This document shows, piece by piece, positions 8,062 through 16,623 of a stretch of 37,014 nt of DNA. The notes beneath the pieces are model-generated. The model did not search any database. It was not told where the DNA came from and saw nothing but the letters and a program-made list of their open reading frames with translations. The stretch is from Flavobacteriaceae bacterium CP2B (GTDB taxonomy: Bacteria > Bacteroidota > Bacteroidia > Flavobacteriales > Flavobacteriaceae): contig LXTR01000049.1 in assembly GCA_001683825.1 (NCBI GenBank), positions 1 to 37,014 of the forward strand. Reading direction: 5' to 3'. A program made the position numbers and the translations under genes. Positions within the stretch are counted from its first letter, which is position 1. Each line of letters opens with the position of its first letter.

Positions 8062-9675
8062 TTAGTGGATCAGCTTTTTGATGTCTGCGAGGCTGTTGGC
8101 CTCTTCAACGCGTTTGTCTTTCCGCCATCGCAGAATCCTGGGGAAACGGGTGGCCACGCCGCTTTTGTGCCGTCCGGAGGGGGCTATCCCTTCGAAAGCG
8201 ATCTCGAAAACATGGTGGGGGGTGACAGAACGGACCGGGCCGAATCGCTCCAGGGTGTTTTTCTTGATCCAGGCATCTACCTCCCGGAATTCGGCATCCG
8301 TAAGTCCGGAATAGGCCTTGGCAAAGGTCACCAGTTCGCGTTCGCCCTGTTCATTTTCATCCCAGAGTGCGAAGGTATAATCCGTGAAGAGGTTGCTGCG
8401 CCTGCCATGCCCGCGCATGGCGTAGGTAAGTACCGCGTCAATGGTCATCGGGTCTACTTTCCACTTCCACCAATCGCCTTTTTTACGCCCCGCCAGATAG
8501 GGGGAATCTTTGCGTTTGAGCATCAACCCCTCGCTCTTTTCTTCCCGGGACCGCCCCCTTTCGCTGGCAGCCGTATCCCAGTCAGAAAGATCAATGGTCT
8601 CAGACAAGCGCAACGGTAGTCCCGGTATTTTCCCCGATCCCCTGAGCCCGTGGTACAGGGCCTCCAGTTGTTTCCTTCGTTTGTGAAAGGGTTGGTCGCG
8701 CAGATCGCTGCCCTGCCATTCCAGGAGGTCATACACCATCAGGACCACCGGGACTTGCCTCAACAGGTTTTTGGAAACTGTTTTCCGGCCGATCCGCTTT
8801 TGCAGATCGTTAAAGGTGCCAATTTCTCCCTTGGGAAAAGGCAGGATCTCCCCATCCAGTACCGTTCCGTTGGGGAGGGTGCCCACAAAGCGCAGGAATT
8901 CTGGGTACTTGTCCGTAACCAGTTCTTCCCCCCGGCTCCAAACAAAAAGTTGGTCCTTTCTCAGGATCAGTTGGGCACGCATCCCGTCCCATTTGTGTTC
9001 GGCCAGCCAGTGCCCGGGGTCCCCAAGCCCTTCGGCTTCCCCTTCCAGGGCGTAGGCCAGGTAAAAGGGATAGGGCTTGGAAAGGTAGGCTCCTTTATCC
9101 TTTTCCAGTACGAGTTCCCGGAAGCTGGTGGTTGAAGGGTCCCAGTGCCCCATGAGTTTATAGGCCAGTACGTCTTCGTCCAGCCCCGTGGCTTTGGCCA
9201 GGGCACGGGTCATTAGTTTCTGGCTGAGGCCAATCCGGAAACTCCCGGTGATGAGTTTGGTGAATACAAAACGCTCATAGTAATCCATGACCCGCCAGTG
9301 GCGAAACAGGAAGGCCTTTTTCTCTTCCTCGCTTTTCGGTTTCAGGGCGATGATCTCTTCCAAAACAGCGTTCAGGGGCTTGCCACTGCCTTTTTCTGTA
9401 GAAGGGACCACCAGTGCGATGGTTTCCGCCAGGTCTCCTACGATGTGGTAACTCTCCTCAAAAAGCCATAGGGGGATATTGGCCAAACTGGCCGCCCATT
9501 CCCGTAATAGCGTGGTGTTGACGGGTCGGGGGGGTCTCCGATGCGAAAGGATGGCAATAGTCCATACCTTATCTGCATCATCCACCTGCCCAAAGAAATC
9601 GGCCAGGGCCTGTACCTTGACATTGGTTTTATTGGTGTTGTCCAGCTGCTTGATAAGTGCTGCAAATTCTTTCAT
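8062..9675 (-). CDS. ATP-dependent DNA ligase of the Lhr/exonuclease cluster
   Basis: A 537-residue ligase that seals DNA nicks through an enzyme-AMP intermediate. The nucleotidyltransferase motifs are visible: motif I EHKWDGMRAQL with the AMP-accepting lysine near residue 230, motif III-like 'GTVLDGEILPF', motif IV 'EGLMLKRKDSPY' and motif V 'GDWWKWKVDP'. An N-terminal helical DNA-binding domain (about 1-200) and a C-terminal OB fold (FEIAFEGIAPSGRHKSGVAT) flank the core. I chose the ATG at 9675 rather than one nine codons upstream because it overlaps the exonuclease stop as ATGA, the classic coupling arrangement. This ligase is separate from the essential NAD-dependent LigA, which is not in this window. 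Confidence 0.95.
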   Translation of the reverse strand: MKEFAALIKQLDNTNKTNVKVQALADFFGQVDDADKVWTIAILSHRRPPRPVNTTLLREWAASLANIPLWLFEESYHIVGDLAETIALVVPSTEKGSGKPLNAVLEEIIALKPKSEEEKKAFLFRHWRVMDYYERFVFTKLITGSFRIGLSQKLMTRALAKATGLDEDVLAYKLMGHWDPSTTSFRELVLEKDKGAYLSKPYPFYLAYALEGEAEGLGDPGHWLAEHKWDGMRAQLILRKDQLFVWSRGEELVTDKYPEFLRFVGTLPNGTVLDGEILPFPKGEIGTFNDLQKRIGRKTVSKNLLRQVPVVLMVYDLLEWQGSDLRDQPFHKRRKQLEALYHGLRGSGKIPGLPLRLSETIDLSDWDTAASERGRSREEKSEGLMLKRKDSPYLAGRKKGDWWKWKVDPMTIDAVLTYAMRGHGRRSNLFTDYTFALWDENEQGERELVTFAKAYSGLTDAEFREVDAWIKKNTLERFGPVRSVTPHHVFEIAFEGIAPSGRHKSGVATRFPRILRWRKDKRVEEANSLADIKKLIH

Positions 9676-10748
9676 GCGTCTTTTTGCCGCCTCTGGGCCC
9701 AAGGCGTGTTTTCTACTGGTCCCCGCTTGTTTAGGGAATCTTGTTGCTGCCCATCCATTTCGGTCGTTTCCCCTTCGTACTGCGTTTGTTCCGTTCGCGC
9801 GTCATAACCCTGTTCCCTCAGGTACCTGGAAAAAATTTCCGAATACCCGTGGGTGCAGATGACCTTTTCTGCCCCGGTTTCCGAGATACATTCCAGCAAG
9901 CCCTGCCAATCGCAATGATCGCTGAGCACAAAGCCTTTGTCAACCGCCCGCCGCCTCCGGGTGCCCCTGAAGGCCATCCATCCGCTGGCGGAGGCTGTTA
10001 CATAGGGGACCATCTTACGGATCCAGGAGCTGCCATGGGCACTGGGGGGCGCCAGGACCAGCTGTCCGGTAAGGGCTTCCTTCGGGGTGTCAGCGGTAAT
10101 CGGGATGGTGGGGGGCAGGTCCACCACGGGGCGAAGCACCGCGGTCATGTTTTCTACGGCGGCGTGGGTATAGATGCGTCCTATGGCTGGGTTGAGGTAT
10201 CTCAGCAGGCGTTGGGCCTTGCCCAGGCTGTACCCAAATAAGACCGATGTCTTTCCCTCGGCCTGGTTCTGGAGCCACCACCGGTTGATCTCGTCAAAAA
10301 CCCCTTCTTGGGGTTGCCATTTAAAGGCAGGCAGGCCAAAGGTACATTCGGTGATGAAGGTATCGCAGCGAATCGCTTCGTAAGGGGTGGCTACCCCATC
10401 GTCTTCCCGCTTGTAATCGCCACTGTAGACCCACACTTCCCCCTGGTGTTCCACCCGGACCTGGCTGGACCCAATGATGTGGCCCGCGGGGTGCAGGCTA
10501 AACCGTACCCCGCGAATGCTGAAGGGTTCGCCCCAGGGCCTTCCCGAAACGGAAATGTCGCCCAACCGGTGTTTGATGATGGGTACGTTGCGCTCATGGG
10601 TGATGTACCTTTTATGTCCCCAACGGCTATGGTCTGCGTGCCCGTGAGAAATAATGGCCTTATCCACCGGGCGCCAGGGATCCAGGTATACATCTGCCGG
10701 GGGGCAATAGATGCCTTTGTCCGTAAACTCGAGGAGTGGTTTTTCCAT
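9672..10748 (-). CDS. Ligase-associated DNA damage response exonuclease (MBL fold)
   Basis: A 358-residue metallo-beta-lactamase / beta-CASP nuclease related to SNM1-type exonucleases. The metal-binding HxHxDH appears as ISHGHADHSRWGHKRY near residue 33. Further motifs are GHIIGSSQV, SGDYKRE (motif 3) and 'LSDHCDWQGLLE', with 'CTHGYSEIF' near the end. I start at the ATG at 10748, directly before MEKPLLEFTDKGIYC; a longer reading frame upstream lacks family features. The last 30 or so residues, after 'TEQTQYEGE', are a polar tail probably not part of the fold. It is the first gene of the repair cluster and overlaps the ligase start by 4 bp (ATGA). Confidence 0.92.
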   Translation of the reverse strand: MEKPLLEFTDKGIYCPPADVYLDPWRPVDKAIISHGHADHSRWGHKRYITHERNVPIIKHRLGDISVSGRPWGEPFSIRGVRFSLHPAGHIIGSSQVRVEHQGEVWVYSGDYKREDDGVATPYEAIRCDTFITECTFGLPAFKWQPQEGVFDEINRWWLQNQAEGKTSVLFGYSLGKAQRLLRYLNPAIGRIYTHAAVENMTAVLRPVVDLPPTIPITADTPKEALTGQLVLAPPSAHGSSWIRKMVPYVTASASGWMAFRGTRRRRAVDKGFVLSDHCDWQGLLECISETGAEKVICTHGYSEIFSRYLREQGYDARTEQTQYEGETTEMDGQQQDSLNKRGPVENTPWAQRRQKDA

Positions 10749-10855
10749 AGCGCCATGAAGGTACCAAATTATTCGAAATCCCGGTACCTCCCCCCCATTG
10801 GCGTTACCGGCCATAAATTAGGATGCTGTAGGGAATGAATGCCACCTAAAAAATT

Positions 10856-10863
10856 TATATTTG
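10856..10863 (+). promoter_or_regulatory. Candidate -7 box for the TerB-like gene
   Basis: TATATTTG matches TAnnTTTG and lies 19 bp before the ATG at 10882. No TTG is present about 20 bp upstream, so the promoter is only half supported. Confidence 0.4.
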
Positions 10864-10881
10864 GGTAAAGAGAAAAAGATT

Positions 10882-11313
10882 ATGGCATTTTTGGATTTAT
10901 TTGACAGTGGTTTCAGGCAGCGCAACCAGGACCATTTTGCTGCCATCGTCCGTGTGGCGATGAGCGATGGGATCATATCCGGAGAAGAAAAGGCATTTCT
11001 GGACCGCCTGGCTGCCAAGCTCCAAGTTTCCGAATCGGAATATCAGAAAATCCTGAAAGACTATATGTCGCATCCCATTAACCCACCCTCGAGTTACGAC
11101 CGCCGCCTGGAGCGGTTATACGATTTGGCAAGGATGGTGTATGCAGACCACCACCTGGGGACTAGGCAAACGGCCATGTTAGAGCGCCTGGGTATCGGCC
11201 TGGGATTTTCCACAGCCAATGTTTCCTATGTGGTGGATAAGGCCCTGAAACTGGTTCGGGCAGGGGTAGACCTGGATAACTTCATTGAGGAGATCAAGCA
11301 CATGAACCGTTAA
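10882..11313 (+). CDS. TerB-like (tellurite-resistance-fold) protein
   Basis: A 143-residue, all-helical acidic protein. The segment '[20 protein letters not shown]' and the later '[19 protein letters not shown]' carry the paired 'hxxhAxADGxhxxxExxxL' pattern of TerB/DjlA-type domains, in which Asp/Glu residues can bind divalent metal. The role in Bacteroidota is unknown, and no other ter genes are nearby. A TTG seven codons upstream is also in frame, but the ATG at 10882 starts the conserved part ([10 protein letters not shown]) and is well placed relative to a -7 box. It converges on fbp with the stop codons sharing bases (TTAA, 4-bp overlap). Confidence 0.7.
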   Translation: MAFLDLFDSGFRQRNQDHFAAIVRVAMSDGIISGEEKAFLDRLAAKLQVSESEYQKILKDYMSHPINPPSSYDRRLERLYDLARMVYADHHLGTRQTAMLERLGIGLGFSTANVSYVVDKALKLVRAGVDLDNFIEEIKHMNR

Positions 11314-12323
11314 GCCCCCTTGTGTCGGGCCATAAATTCCTCGGCCTTTTCCACCATCTTCCTGCTGCCACAGAAAAATGGCGCCCGCTCGTGTAATTCG
11401 GTCGGCTGGATTTCGAGGATCCTCCGGTACCCGTCGCTGGCCTTGGCACCGGCCTGTTCCGCCAGGAAAGCCATGGGGTTGCACTCATACAGCAACCGGA
11501 GTTTTCCGTTGGAAGCCACACTGCTTTTGGGGTACATATAAATCCCCCCTTTGATCATATTCCTGTGGAAATCGGACACCAGGGAACCAATGTACCTGGA
11601 GGTGTAGGGCCGATCGCCTTCTTCCTGCTGGCAATACTTGATGTAGTCCTTTACCCCTTGCGGGAAATGAATGTAATTCCCCTCATTGATGGAATAGATC
11701 CTCCCTGTTTCGGGATAGGTCATATTGGGATGCGAAAGGTAAAACGTACCGATGGCCGGGTTGAGGGTAAACCCGTTTACCCCGTGGCCGGTGGTATACA
11801 CCAGCATGGTGGAAGTACCGTAAATAAAATACCCGGCAGCCACCTGATTGATACCGGGCTGCAGAAAATCTTCCTTGGTAACCGGCGTGCCGATAGGGGT
11901 CACACGGCGGTAGATAGAAAAAATGGTGCCTACGGAAACATTGACATCGATGTTGGAAGATCCGTCCAGGGGATCTATCAGGACCACATATTTGTTCTGG
12001 AAATTCTTATCCTGGCTGTTTACGGATATAAAATCATCCTCTTCCTCCGAGGCAATCCCACACACAATCTCCCGTTTGGTCAGCGTTTGTTTGAATTTTT
12101 CATTGGCAAGTACGTCCAGTTTTTGCTGGTTTTCACCCTGAATGTTTGTATCCCCTGAGTCGCCCAGGATGTCTACAAGGCCTGCTTTGTTTACTTCGTG
12201 GTTTACTACCTTTGCAGCCAGCCGGATGGCGTTGATTAGTTTTGAAAGTTCCCCGGAGGAATACTGAAAAGCCGCTTGGTTCTCTATAATGAATTCCCCA
12301 AGGGTACGCTTGTTCCTGTCCAT
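11310..12323 (-). CDS. fbp: Class I fructose-1,6-bisphosphatase
   Basis: A 337-residue gluconeogenic enzyme hydrolysing fructose-1,6-bisphosphate to fructose-6-phosphate in the cytoplasm. The metal site is [19 protein letters not shown] (DPLDGSSN) near residue 113. A second metal ligand region 'IASEEEDD' precedes it, and the sugar-phosphate segment is '[20 protein letters not shown]'. The size matches class I enzymes. I use the ATG at 12323 ([13 protein letters not shown]); an ATG 23 codons upstream would add a stretch not seen in the family and overlap the likely promoter. It is divergent from the GNAT-lysC pair, an arrangement common in flavobacteria, and convergent with the TerB-like gene. 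Confidence 0.96.
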   Translation of the reverse strand: MDRNKRTLGEFIIENQAAFQYSSGELSKLINAIRLAAKVVNHEVNKAGLVDILGDSGDTNIQGENQQKLDVLANEKFKQTLTKREIVCGIASEEEDDFISVNSQDKNFQNKYVVLIDPLDGSSNIDVNVSVGTIFSIYRRVTPIGTPVTKEDFLQPGINQVAAGYFIYGTSTMLVYTTGHGVNGFTLNPAIGTFYLSHPNMTYPETGRIYSINEGNYIHFPQGVKDYIKYCQQEEGDRPYTSRYIGSLVSDFHRNMIKGGIYMYPKSSVASNGKLRLLYECNPMAFLAEQAGAKASDGYRRILEIQPTELHERAPFFCGSRKMVEKAEEFMARHKGA

Positions 12324-12347
12324 AGAAGGGTGCTGTTTATTTGCCCA

Positions 12348-12376
12348 CAAATATCGGGTATTTTGTGAAACTACAA
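12348..12376 (-). promoter_or_regulatory. Possible fbp promoter
   Basis: On the minus strand, TTG (12376-12374), 18 bp, and GATATTTG (12355-12348) differ from the TAnnTTTG consensus at one base. The position, 25 bp before the ATG at 12323, is reasonable. The spacing is slightly short. Confidence 0.35.
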
Positions 12377-12408
12377 CGTTTTCGTGAGGCATTGATTTTT
12401 TATGTATA

Positions 12409-12416
12409 TAACTTTG
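12409..12416 (+). promoter_or_regulatory. Candidate -7 box for the GNAT-lysC operon
   Basis: TAACTTTG matches TAnnTTTG and lies 20 bp before the ATG at 12436. The nearest upstream TTG (12392-12394) is only 14 bp away, so the -33 element is poor. Confidence 0.4.
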
Positions 12417-12435
12417 TGTTTTATTTGTAACAAAT

Positions 12436-12915
12436 ATGGAGTATTCAATTCGAGAGGCACGTAAATCAGATATGCGCCAGGTGCTGGATCTGGTGCGGGA
12501 ATTGGCGGTTTTTGAGAAAGAGCCCGACGCCGTTATACTGCAGGAGGAAGACCTGGTACGGGACGGGTTTGGTCCACTAAAGCTGTTTCAGTGTTTTGTG
12601 GCCGAAACCGGGACGGGCATCGTAGGGATGGCGTTGGTCTATCCGCGGTATTCCACCTGGAAGGGGCCGGTGATCCACCTGGAAGACCTGATCGTGACCG
12701 ATGCCATGCGTGGCAGTGGCGTGGGCAGCGCCCTGTTGGAAGAAGTGGTGCGCTACGGGCACCGGTTGGGGGTTAAGCGGATCAGTTGGGAGGTGCTGGA
12801 CTGGAACGAACCGGCCATTGCTTTCTATGAGCGAAAAGGGGCAAAGGTGATGCGCGATTGGGATGTGGTGCAACTCGATGAAGAAGGAATTCAGCAATTT
12901 ATCGACAATTTATGA
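12436..12915 (+). CDS. GNAT family N-acetyltransferase
   Basis: A 159-residue single-domain acetyltransferase. The acetyl-CoA loop reads [16 protein letters not shown] (R/QxxGxG/A), preceded by '[14 protein letters not shown]' and followed by '[19 protein letters not shown]', the classic GNAT C-terminal signature. The sequence resembles diamine/spermidine N1-acetyltransferase-like proteins (HLEDLIV segment), but the substrate cannot be read from it. Its stop overlaps the lysC start as ATGA, so the two are translationally coupled. Confidence 0.88.
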   Translation: MEYSIREARKSDMRQVLDLVRELAVFEKEPDAVILQEEDLVRDGFGPLKLFQCFVAETGTGIVGMALVYPRYSTWKGPVIHLEDLIVTDAMRGSGVGSALLEEVVRYGHRLGVKRISWEVLDWNEPAIAFYERKGAKVMRDWDVVQLDEEGIQQFIDNL

Positions 12916-14162
12916 GGGTATTTAAGTTTGGAGGGGCGTCTGTGAAGGATGCCGATGGTGTACGCAATCTGGTACGCGTATTAAAGGAAACAGGGCACGA
13001 AGACATCTTCCTGGTGGTTTCGGCCATGGGCAAGACCACCAATGCCATGGAAAAGGTGGTAGACACGTATTTTAAGGATAAGTTGGCCCTGGCACCGGTC
13101 ATACAGGAGATCGCCAACTATCACAACACCATCCTCAACGACTTGTTCCCTGGGGGGAAGCACCGGGTGTTTGACGATGTCAGCGCCTTGTTTGAGGAAG
13201 TACGGGGTTTCCTGGCCTGGAACAAGTCGCCCAAGTATAATTTTGTCTACGACCAGGTGGTTTGTTACGGGGAGTTGGTCTCTTCGGTAATAGTCAGTGC
13301 CCATCTCAATGAAGTGGGGATCACCAACACATGGATTGACGTCCGGAACTTTATCAAAACCGATAACAATTACCGGGACGTAAAGGTGAACTGGGAAAAG
13401 ACCCAGGAACAGATCTCCAAAGGCGTAGACCCGAAGAAACTGTACATCACCCAAGGGTTCCTGGGGAGCGATGAGAACAACTTTTCGACCACCCTGGGCA
13501 GGGAAGGATCCGATTATACCGCAGCCATCCTGGCGTATTGCCTTAACGCCCAATCTGTGACGATATGGAAGGATGTCCCGGGGGTCCTCAATGCAGATCC
13601 CCGTTACTTTGAGAAGGCCGAGTTGTTGAACAAGATTTCCTACCGGGAAGCCATAGAATTGGCGTTTTACGGGGCTTCCGTAATCCACCCCAAAACCCTG
13701 CAGCCCCTCCAGCGCAAAAGCATCCCCCTGCACGTGAAGTCGTTTATCCACCCCTCGGATCCCGGCACCACGGTCGGGCTTGGAGAGGGGATAGAGCCCG
13801 AGGTGCCCTGTTTTATCGTCAAGAAAAACCAGGTGCTGATGAAGCTTTCCTCCCTGGATTTTTCGTTTATCGTAGAGGACAATATTAGCGACCTCTTTAA
13901 GCTGTTGCACGATTACCGGATGAAGGTAGACATGATTCAAAATTCCGCGATCAGTTTTTCTGTCTGTGTGGACAACAAGTTTGGACGGCTCGAGGAATTG
14001 CTGGAGCACCTTCAGGGCAAGTTCAAGGTGGTTTGCCAGGAAGACGTATCCTTGTATACCATCCGCCATTTTACCGCCGAAGCCATCAATTCCCTGCAAA
14101 ATGGCAGGGAAGTATTGTTGGAACAACGGGGTAGGGAAACCGTGCAACTGGTGGTTAAATAG
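12912..14162 (+). CDS. lysC: Monofunctional aspartate kinase
   Basis: A 416-residue kinase that phosphorylates aspartate, the first step towards lysine, threonine and methionine. The nucleotide-binding start is KFGGASVKD (residues 4-12), followed by 'LVVSAMGKTTNAM'. The substrate region has 'TTLGREGSDYTAAILA' and 'WKDVPGVLNADPR'. The C-terminal third (about 300-385) forms an ACT-type regulatory pair (LDFSFIVEDNISDLFKLL and ISFSVCVDN). No homoserine dehydrogenase domain is fused, unlike ThrA. It overlaps the preceding GNAT gene by 4 bp. The gap to the next gene is 87 bp. Confidence 0.95.
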   Translation: MRVFKFGGASVKDADGVRNLVRVLKETGHEDIFLVVSAMGKTTNAMEKVVDTYFKDKLALAPVIQEIANYHNTILNDLFPGGKHRVFDDVSALFEEVRGFLAWNKSPKYNFVYDQVVCYGELVSSVIVSAHLNEVGITNTWIDVRNFIKTDNNYRDVKVNWEKTQEQISKGVDPKKLYITQGFLGSDENNFSTTLGREGSDYTAAILAYCLNAQSVTIWKDVPGVLNADPRYFEKAELLNKISYREAIELAFYGASVIHPKTLQPLQRKSIPLHVKSFIHPSDPGTTVGLGEGIEPEVPCFIVKKNQVLMKLSSLDFSFIVEDNISDLFKLLHDYRMKVDMIQNSAISFSVCVDNKFGRLEELLEHLQGKFKVVCQEDVSLYTIRHFTAEAINSLQNGREVLLEQRGRETVQLVVK

Positions 14163-14249
14163 AAGGCGTTCATTTTTATGATTATCTTAGGGGGGAAAAG
14201 GCTCCTGTAGGAATTTCCTATCTTTATCCAGGATTTATAGTTCAACAGT

Positions 14250-16061
14250 ATGGGTTTAGTCACCGCAAAAGAAGTCGCCAAAGCCATTAACCTCCACCGG
14301 TATGGAATCATTGGGACTTTTATGGGATGGATTTTGATGAAGGTGACCAAGATTTCCACCATCAACCGGTTTTACGACCAACACAAACACCTGGAGGGAA
14401 AGGAATTCCTCGATGCCATCCTGGAGCACTACGAGATCAATTTTGAGATCCCCGAAGAGGACCTGAGGCGCCTGCCCAAAGAGGGGGCGTATATCACCAT
14501 CAGCAACCACCCACTGGGTGGGATAGATGGGGTTTTGCTGCTGAAGTTGCTGTTGCAAACCAGGCCCGATTTCAAGATAATCGCCAATTTCCTCCTGCAC
14601 CGCGTGGCGCCCCTGGCCCCTTATATTATGCCGGTTAACCCTTTTGAGACCCACAGGGATGCCAAGAGTAGCGTGGCCGGGTTTAAGAATGCCCTTGCCC
14701 ACCTGCAGGCCGGGCACCCCCTGGGTATCTTCCCGGCGGGCGAGGTATCTACCTATAAGGATGACCAGTTGATTGTGGACCGGCCCTGGGAGGAGGCAGC
14801 CATTAAACTGATCCGAAAGGCCCAGGTCCCCGTGGTTCCCATCTATTTCCATGCCCGGAACAGCCGCATGTTTTACTATTGGTCCCGGGTACACGATATT
14901 TTTCGTACCGCGAAGCTGCCCTCCGAGCTTACTACCCAACGCAACCGGGCTATCAAGGTGCGGATCGGGCAGCCCATCAGCGTGCAGGTACAGCAAGAAC
15001 AGCCCAGCCTGGAGGAGTTTACCGACCTGTTGCGAAGGAAGACCTATATCCTGGCCAATGCGTATGAAAAGGAACGGCTTATTGACCAGATCCCGTCCAG
15101 CCTGAAGATACCCAAGGCGCCCCGGAAAATAGCCACCGCGGTGCGGACCGAGGTCATCCAGGGGGAGATCGAAAAACTGAGGGAAAAGGGCATGCGCTTG
15201 TTGCAAAGCAAGAATTATGAGGTGTTCCTGGCCAAGGAAAACGATATGCCTTTTATCCTGAAAGAGATTGGAAGGCAACGCGAACTGACCTTCAGGGCCA
15301 TAGGGGAAGGGACCAACAACCCTATAGACCTTGACCGGTTTGACACCTACTACTACCACTTATTCCTCTGGGACGATGAGGAGAAGACTATCGTGGGAGC
15401 CTATAGGATGGGGATGGGCTCGGAAATATTTGCCGAACATGGCATCGATGGTTTCTACCTGCAGGACCTGTTCCGGTTTGAACCGGAGCTCTACACCATG
15501 ATGCGGCAATCCATAGAGATGGGGCGTGCCTATATTATCAAAGAATACCAGCAGAAACCCATGCCGCTCTTCCTGCTGTGGAAGGGGATTGTGCATACGA
15601 CCCTGCGGTTTCCCGAGCACAAATACCTCATCGGCGGCGTGAGTATCAGCAACCAGTTTTCCAATTTTTCAAAATCGCTGATGATTGAATTTATGAAGTC
15701 GCATTACTGGGACCCCTACGTGGCCCAGTATGTACGGCCCAAAAAAGAATTCAAGGTAAAGCTGAAGGACGCGGACAAGGAATTTGTTTTTGACGAAACG
15801 GAAGCCGACCTCAACAAGTTTGACCGCCTCATTGAGGAGGTTGAACCCGGCAGTTTGAGGCTTCCGGTGCTGATCAAAAAATACATCAAACAAAACGCGA
15901 AGGTGGTCGCCTTTAATGTAGACCCCCTCTTCAATAATGCCGTAGACGGCCTGATGTACATCAAAATAGCAGACCTGCCCGAAAGTACCGTAAAACCTGT
16001 TATGGAAGAGTTCCAGGCCGAGCTTGAACGCAAACTCGTGGAAAATAACGGTGCTTCCTAG
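14250..16061 (+). CDS. olsF: Bifunctional OlsF/GlsF-type acyltransferase (ornithine or glycine lipids)
   Basis: A 603-residue fusion. Residues about 60-270 are a PlsC-type O-acyltransferase with ISNHPLGGIDG (catalytic His87 and Asp93), the glycerophosphate/lyso-lipid block 'MPVNPFETHRDAKS' and 'LGIFPAGEVST' (FPxGE). Residues about 310-560 resemble the OlsB/GlsB N-acyltransferase, including 'RQRELTFRAIGEGTNNPIDL' and 'FYLQDLFRFEPEL', with 'IEMGRAYI' after it. Split enzymes make a 3-hydroxyacyl amide of an amino acid (OlsB, GlsB) and then esterify it (OlsA, GlsA). The fused OlsF does both and is known in Flavobacterium and Serratia. The head group (ornithine, glycine or another amino acid) cannot be read from sequence. 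The protein acts at the inner membrane. Confidence 0.85.
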   Translation: MGLVTAKEVAKAINLHRYGIIGTFMGWILMKVTKISTINRFYDQHKHLEGKEFLDAILEHYEINFEIPEEDLRRLPKEGAYITISNHPLGGIDGVLLLKLLLQTRPDFKIIANFLLHRVAPLAPYIMPVNPFETHRDAKSSVAGFKNALAHLQAGHPLGIFPAGEVSTYKDDQLIVDRPWEEAAIKLIRKAQVPVVPIYFHARNSRMFYYWSRVHDIFRTAKLPSELTTQRNRAIKVRIGQPISVQVQQEQPSLEEFTDLLRRKTYILANAYEKERLIDQIPSSLKIPKAPRKIATAVRTEVIQGEIEKLREKGMRLLQSKNYEVFLAKENDMPFILKEIGRQRELTFRAIGEGTNNPIDLDRFDTYYYHLFLWDDEEKTIVGAYRMGMGSEIFAEHGIDGFYLQDLFRFEPELYTMMRQSIEMGRAYIIKEYQQKPMPLFLLWKGIVHTTLRFPEHKYLIGGVSISNQFSNFSKSLMIEFMKSHYWDPYVAQYVRPKKEFKVKLKDADKEFVFDETEADLNKFDRLIEEVEPGSLRLPVLIKKYIKQNAKVVAFNVDPLFNNAVDGLMYIKIADLPESTVKPVMEEFQAELERKLVENNGAS

Positions 16062-16122
16062 GCCCCGGCAGCAAATTCCCTTCTAAAACACCTGATCCTG
16101 CCGCCTGTCTGCCCCCCGGATG

Positions 16123-16614
16123 TCAGTGGACCCCCACTACCGTGCTCCGGCGTTCAAAAAGCAGGTTGTCATACCAGGTACCGTCCCGTTTTCCTATGCG
16201 TTCCCGTTTTCCGAGGAAGCGGAAGCCCGTCTTTTCGTGAAGGCGGATACTTCCGGTATTCTGTGGGAAGATCCCAGATTGCAGGGTCCATATCCCTTGG
16301 GCTTCACTCTCCCGGATCAAATGCTCCATCAGGACCCTGCCTACGCCTTTTCCGTGAAACCTGCGGGCCACATACACACTTACCTCAGCCACGCCCCCGT
16401 ATACACAGCGGCCGGATACCGGGGAAAGGGCGGCCCAGCCCATGAGTTCATCCCCGTGTACCGCTACCAGCCGGCAGGAGGCCAGGTGGGCGGCATCCCA
16501 GGACTCGTAGGCAGGCACTGTTGTTTCAAAGGTGGCTATCCCTGTTGCGATACCTTCCTGATAAATGCCCGATACCCGGGGCCAGTCGGTGGCTTGCATT
16601 GCGCGGACTTCCAT
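16123..16614 (-). CDS. arsN1: ArsN1-like (phosphinothricin-type) N-acetyltransferase
   Basis: A 163-residue GNAT protein of the PAT/Bar type. Visible features are 'IYQEGIATGIATFETTVP', the strand 'AEVSVYVARRFHGKGVGRVL' with the acetyl-CoA loop (RxxGxG), 'GIFPQNTGSIRLHEKTGFR' and the 'DGTWYDNLLFERR' end. ArsN1 enzymes acetylate the amino group of arsinothricin, and close relatives act on phosphinothricin or methionine sulfoximine. Sequence alone does not separate these activities. Placement as the third gene of an arsR operon (9 bp after the DUF6428 gene) favours the arsenic role. No pump or arsenate reductase follows, and the downstream neighbour converges. Confidence 0.7.
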   Translation of the reverse strand: MEVRAMQATDWPRVSGIYQEGIATGIATFETTVPAYESWDAAHLASCRLVAVHGDELMGWAALSPVSGRCVYGGVAEVSVYVARRFHGKGVGRVLMEHLIRESEAQGIWTLQSGIFPQNTGSIRLHEKTGFRFLGKRERIGKRDGTWYDNLLFERRSTVVGVH

Positions 16615-16623
16615 ATGCTGGTA

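Noticed and set aside
10759-10791. Two GGTACC palindromes between the exonuclease and TerB-like genes
   Set aside because: A six-base palindrome twice in 30 bp can occur by chance, and no promoter element lines up with them.
12981-14147. 388-codon open frame antisense to lysC
   Set aside because: A shadow of the lysC reading frame; lysC has clear motifs and the antisense protein has none.
14256-15359. 367-codon open frame antisense to the olsF-type gene
   Set aside because: A composition-driven shadow; the sense strand carries acyltransferase motifs.
16062-16122. Possible terminator between the olsF-type gene and arsN1
   Set aside because: Only a 5-bp complement (GGCAG/CTGCC) with a long loop and no T-run.
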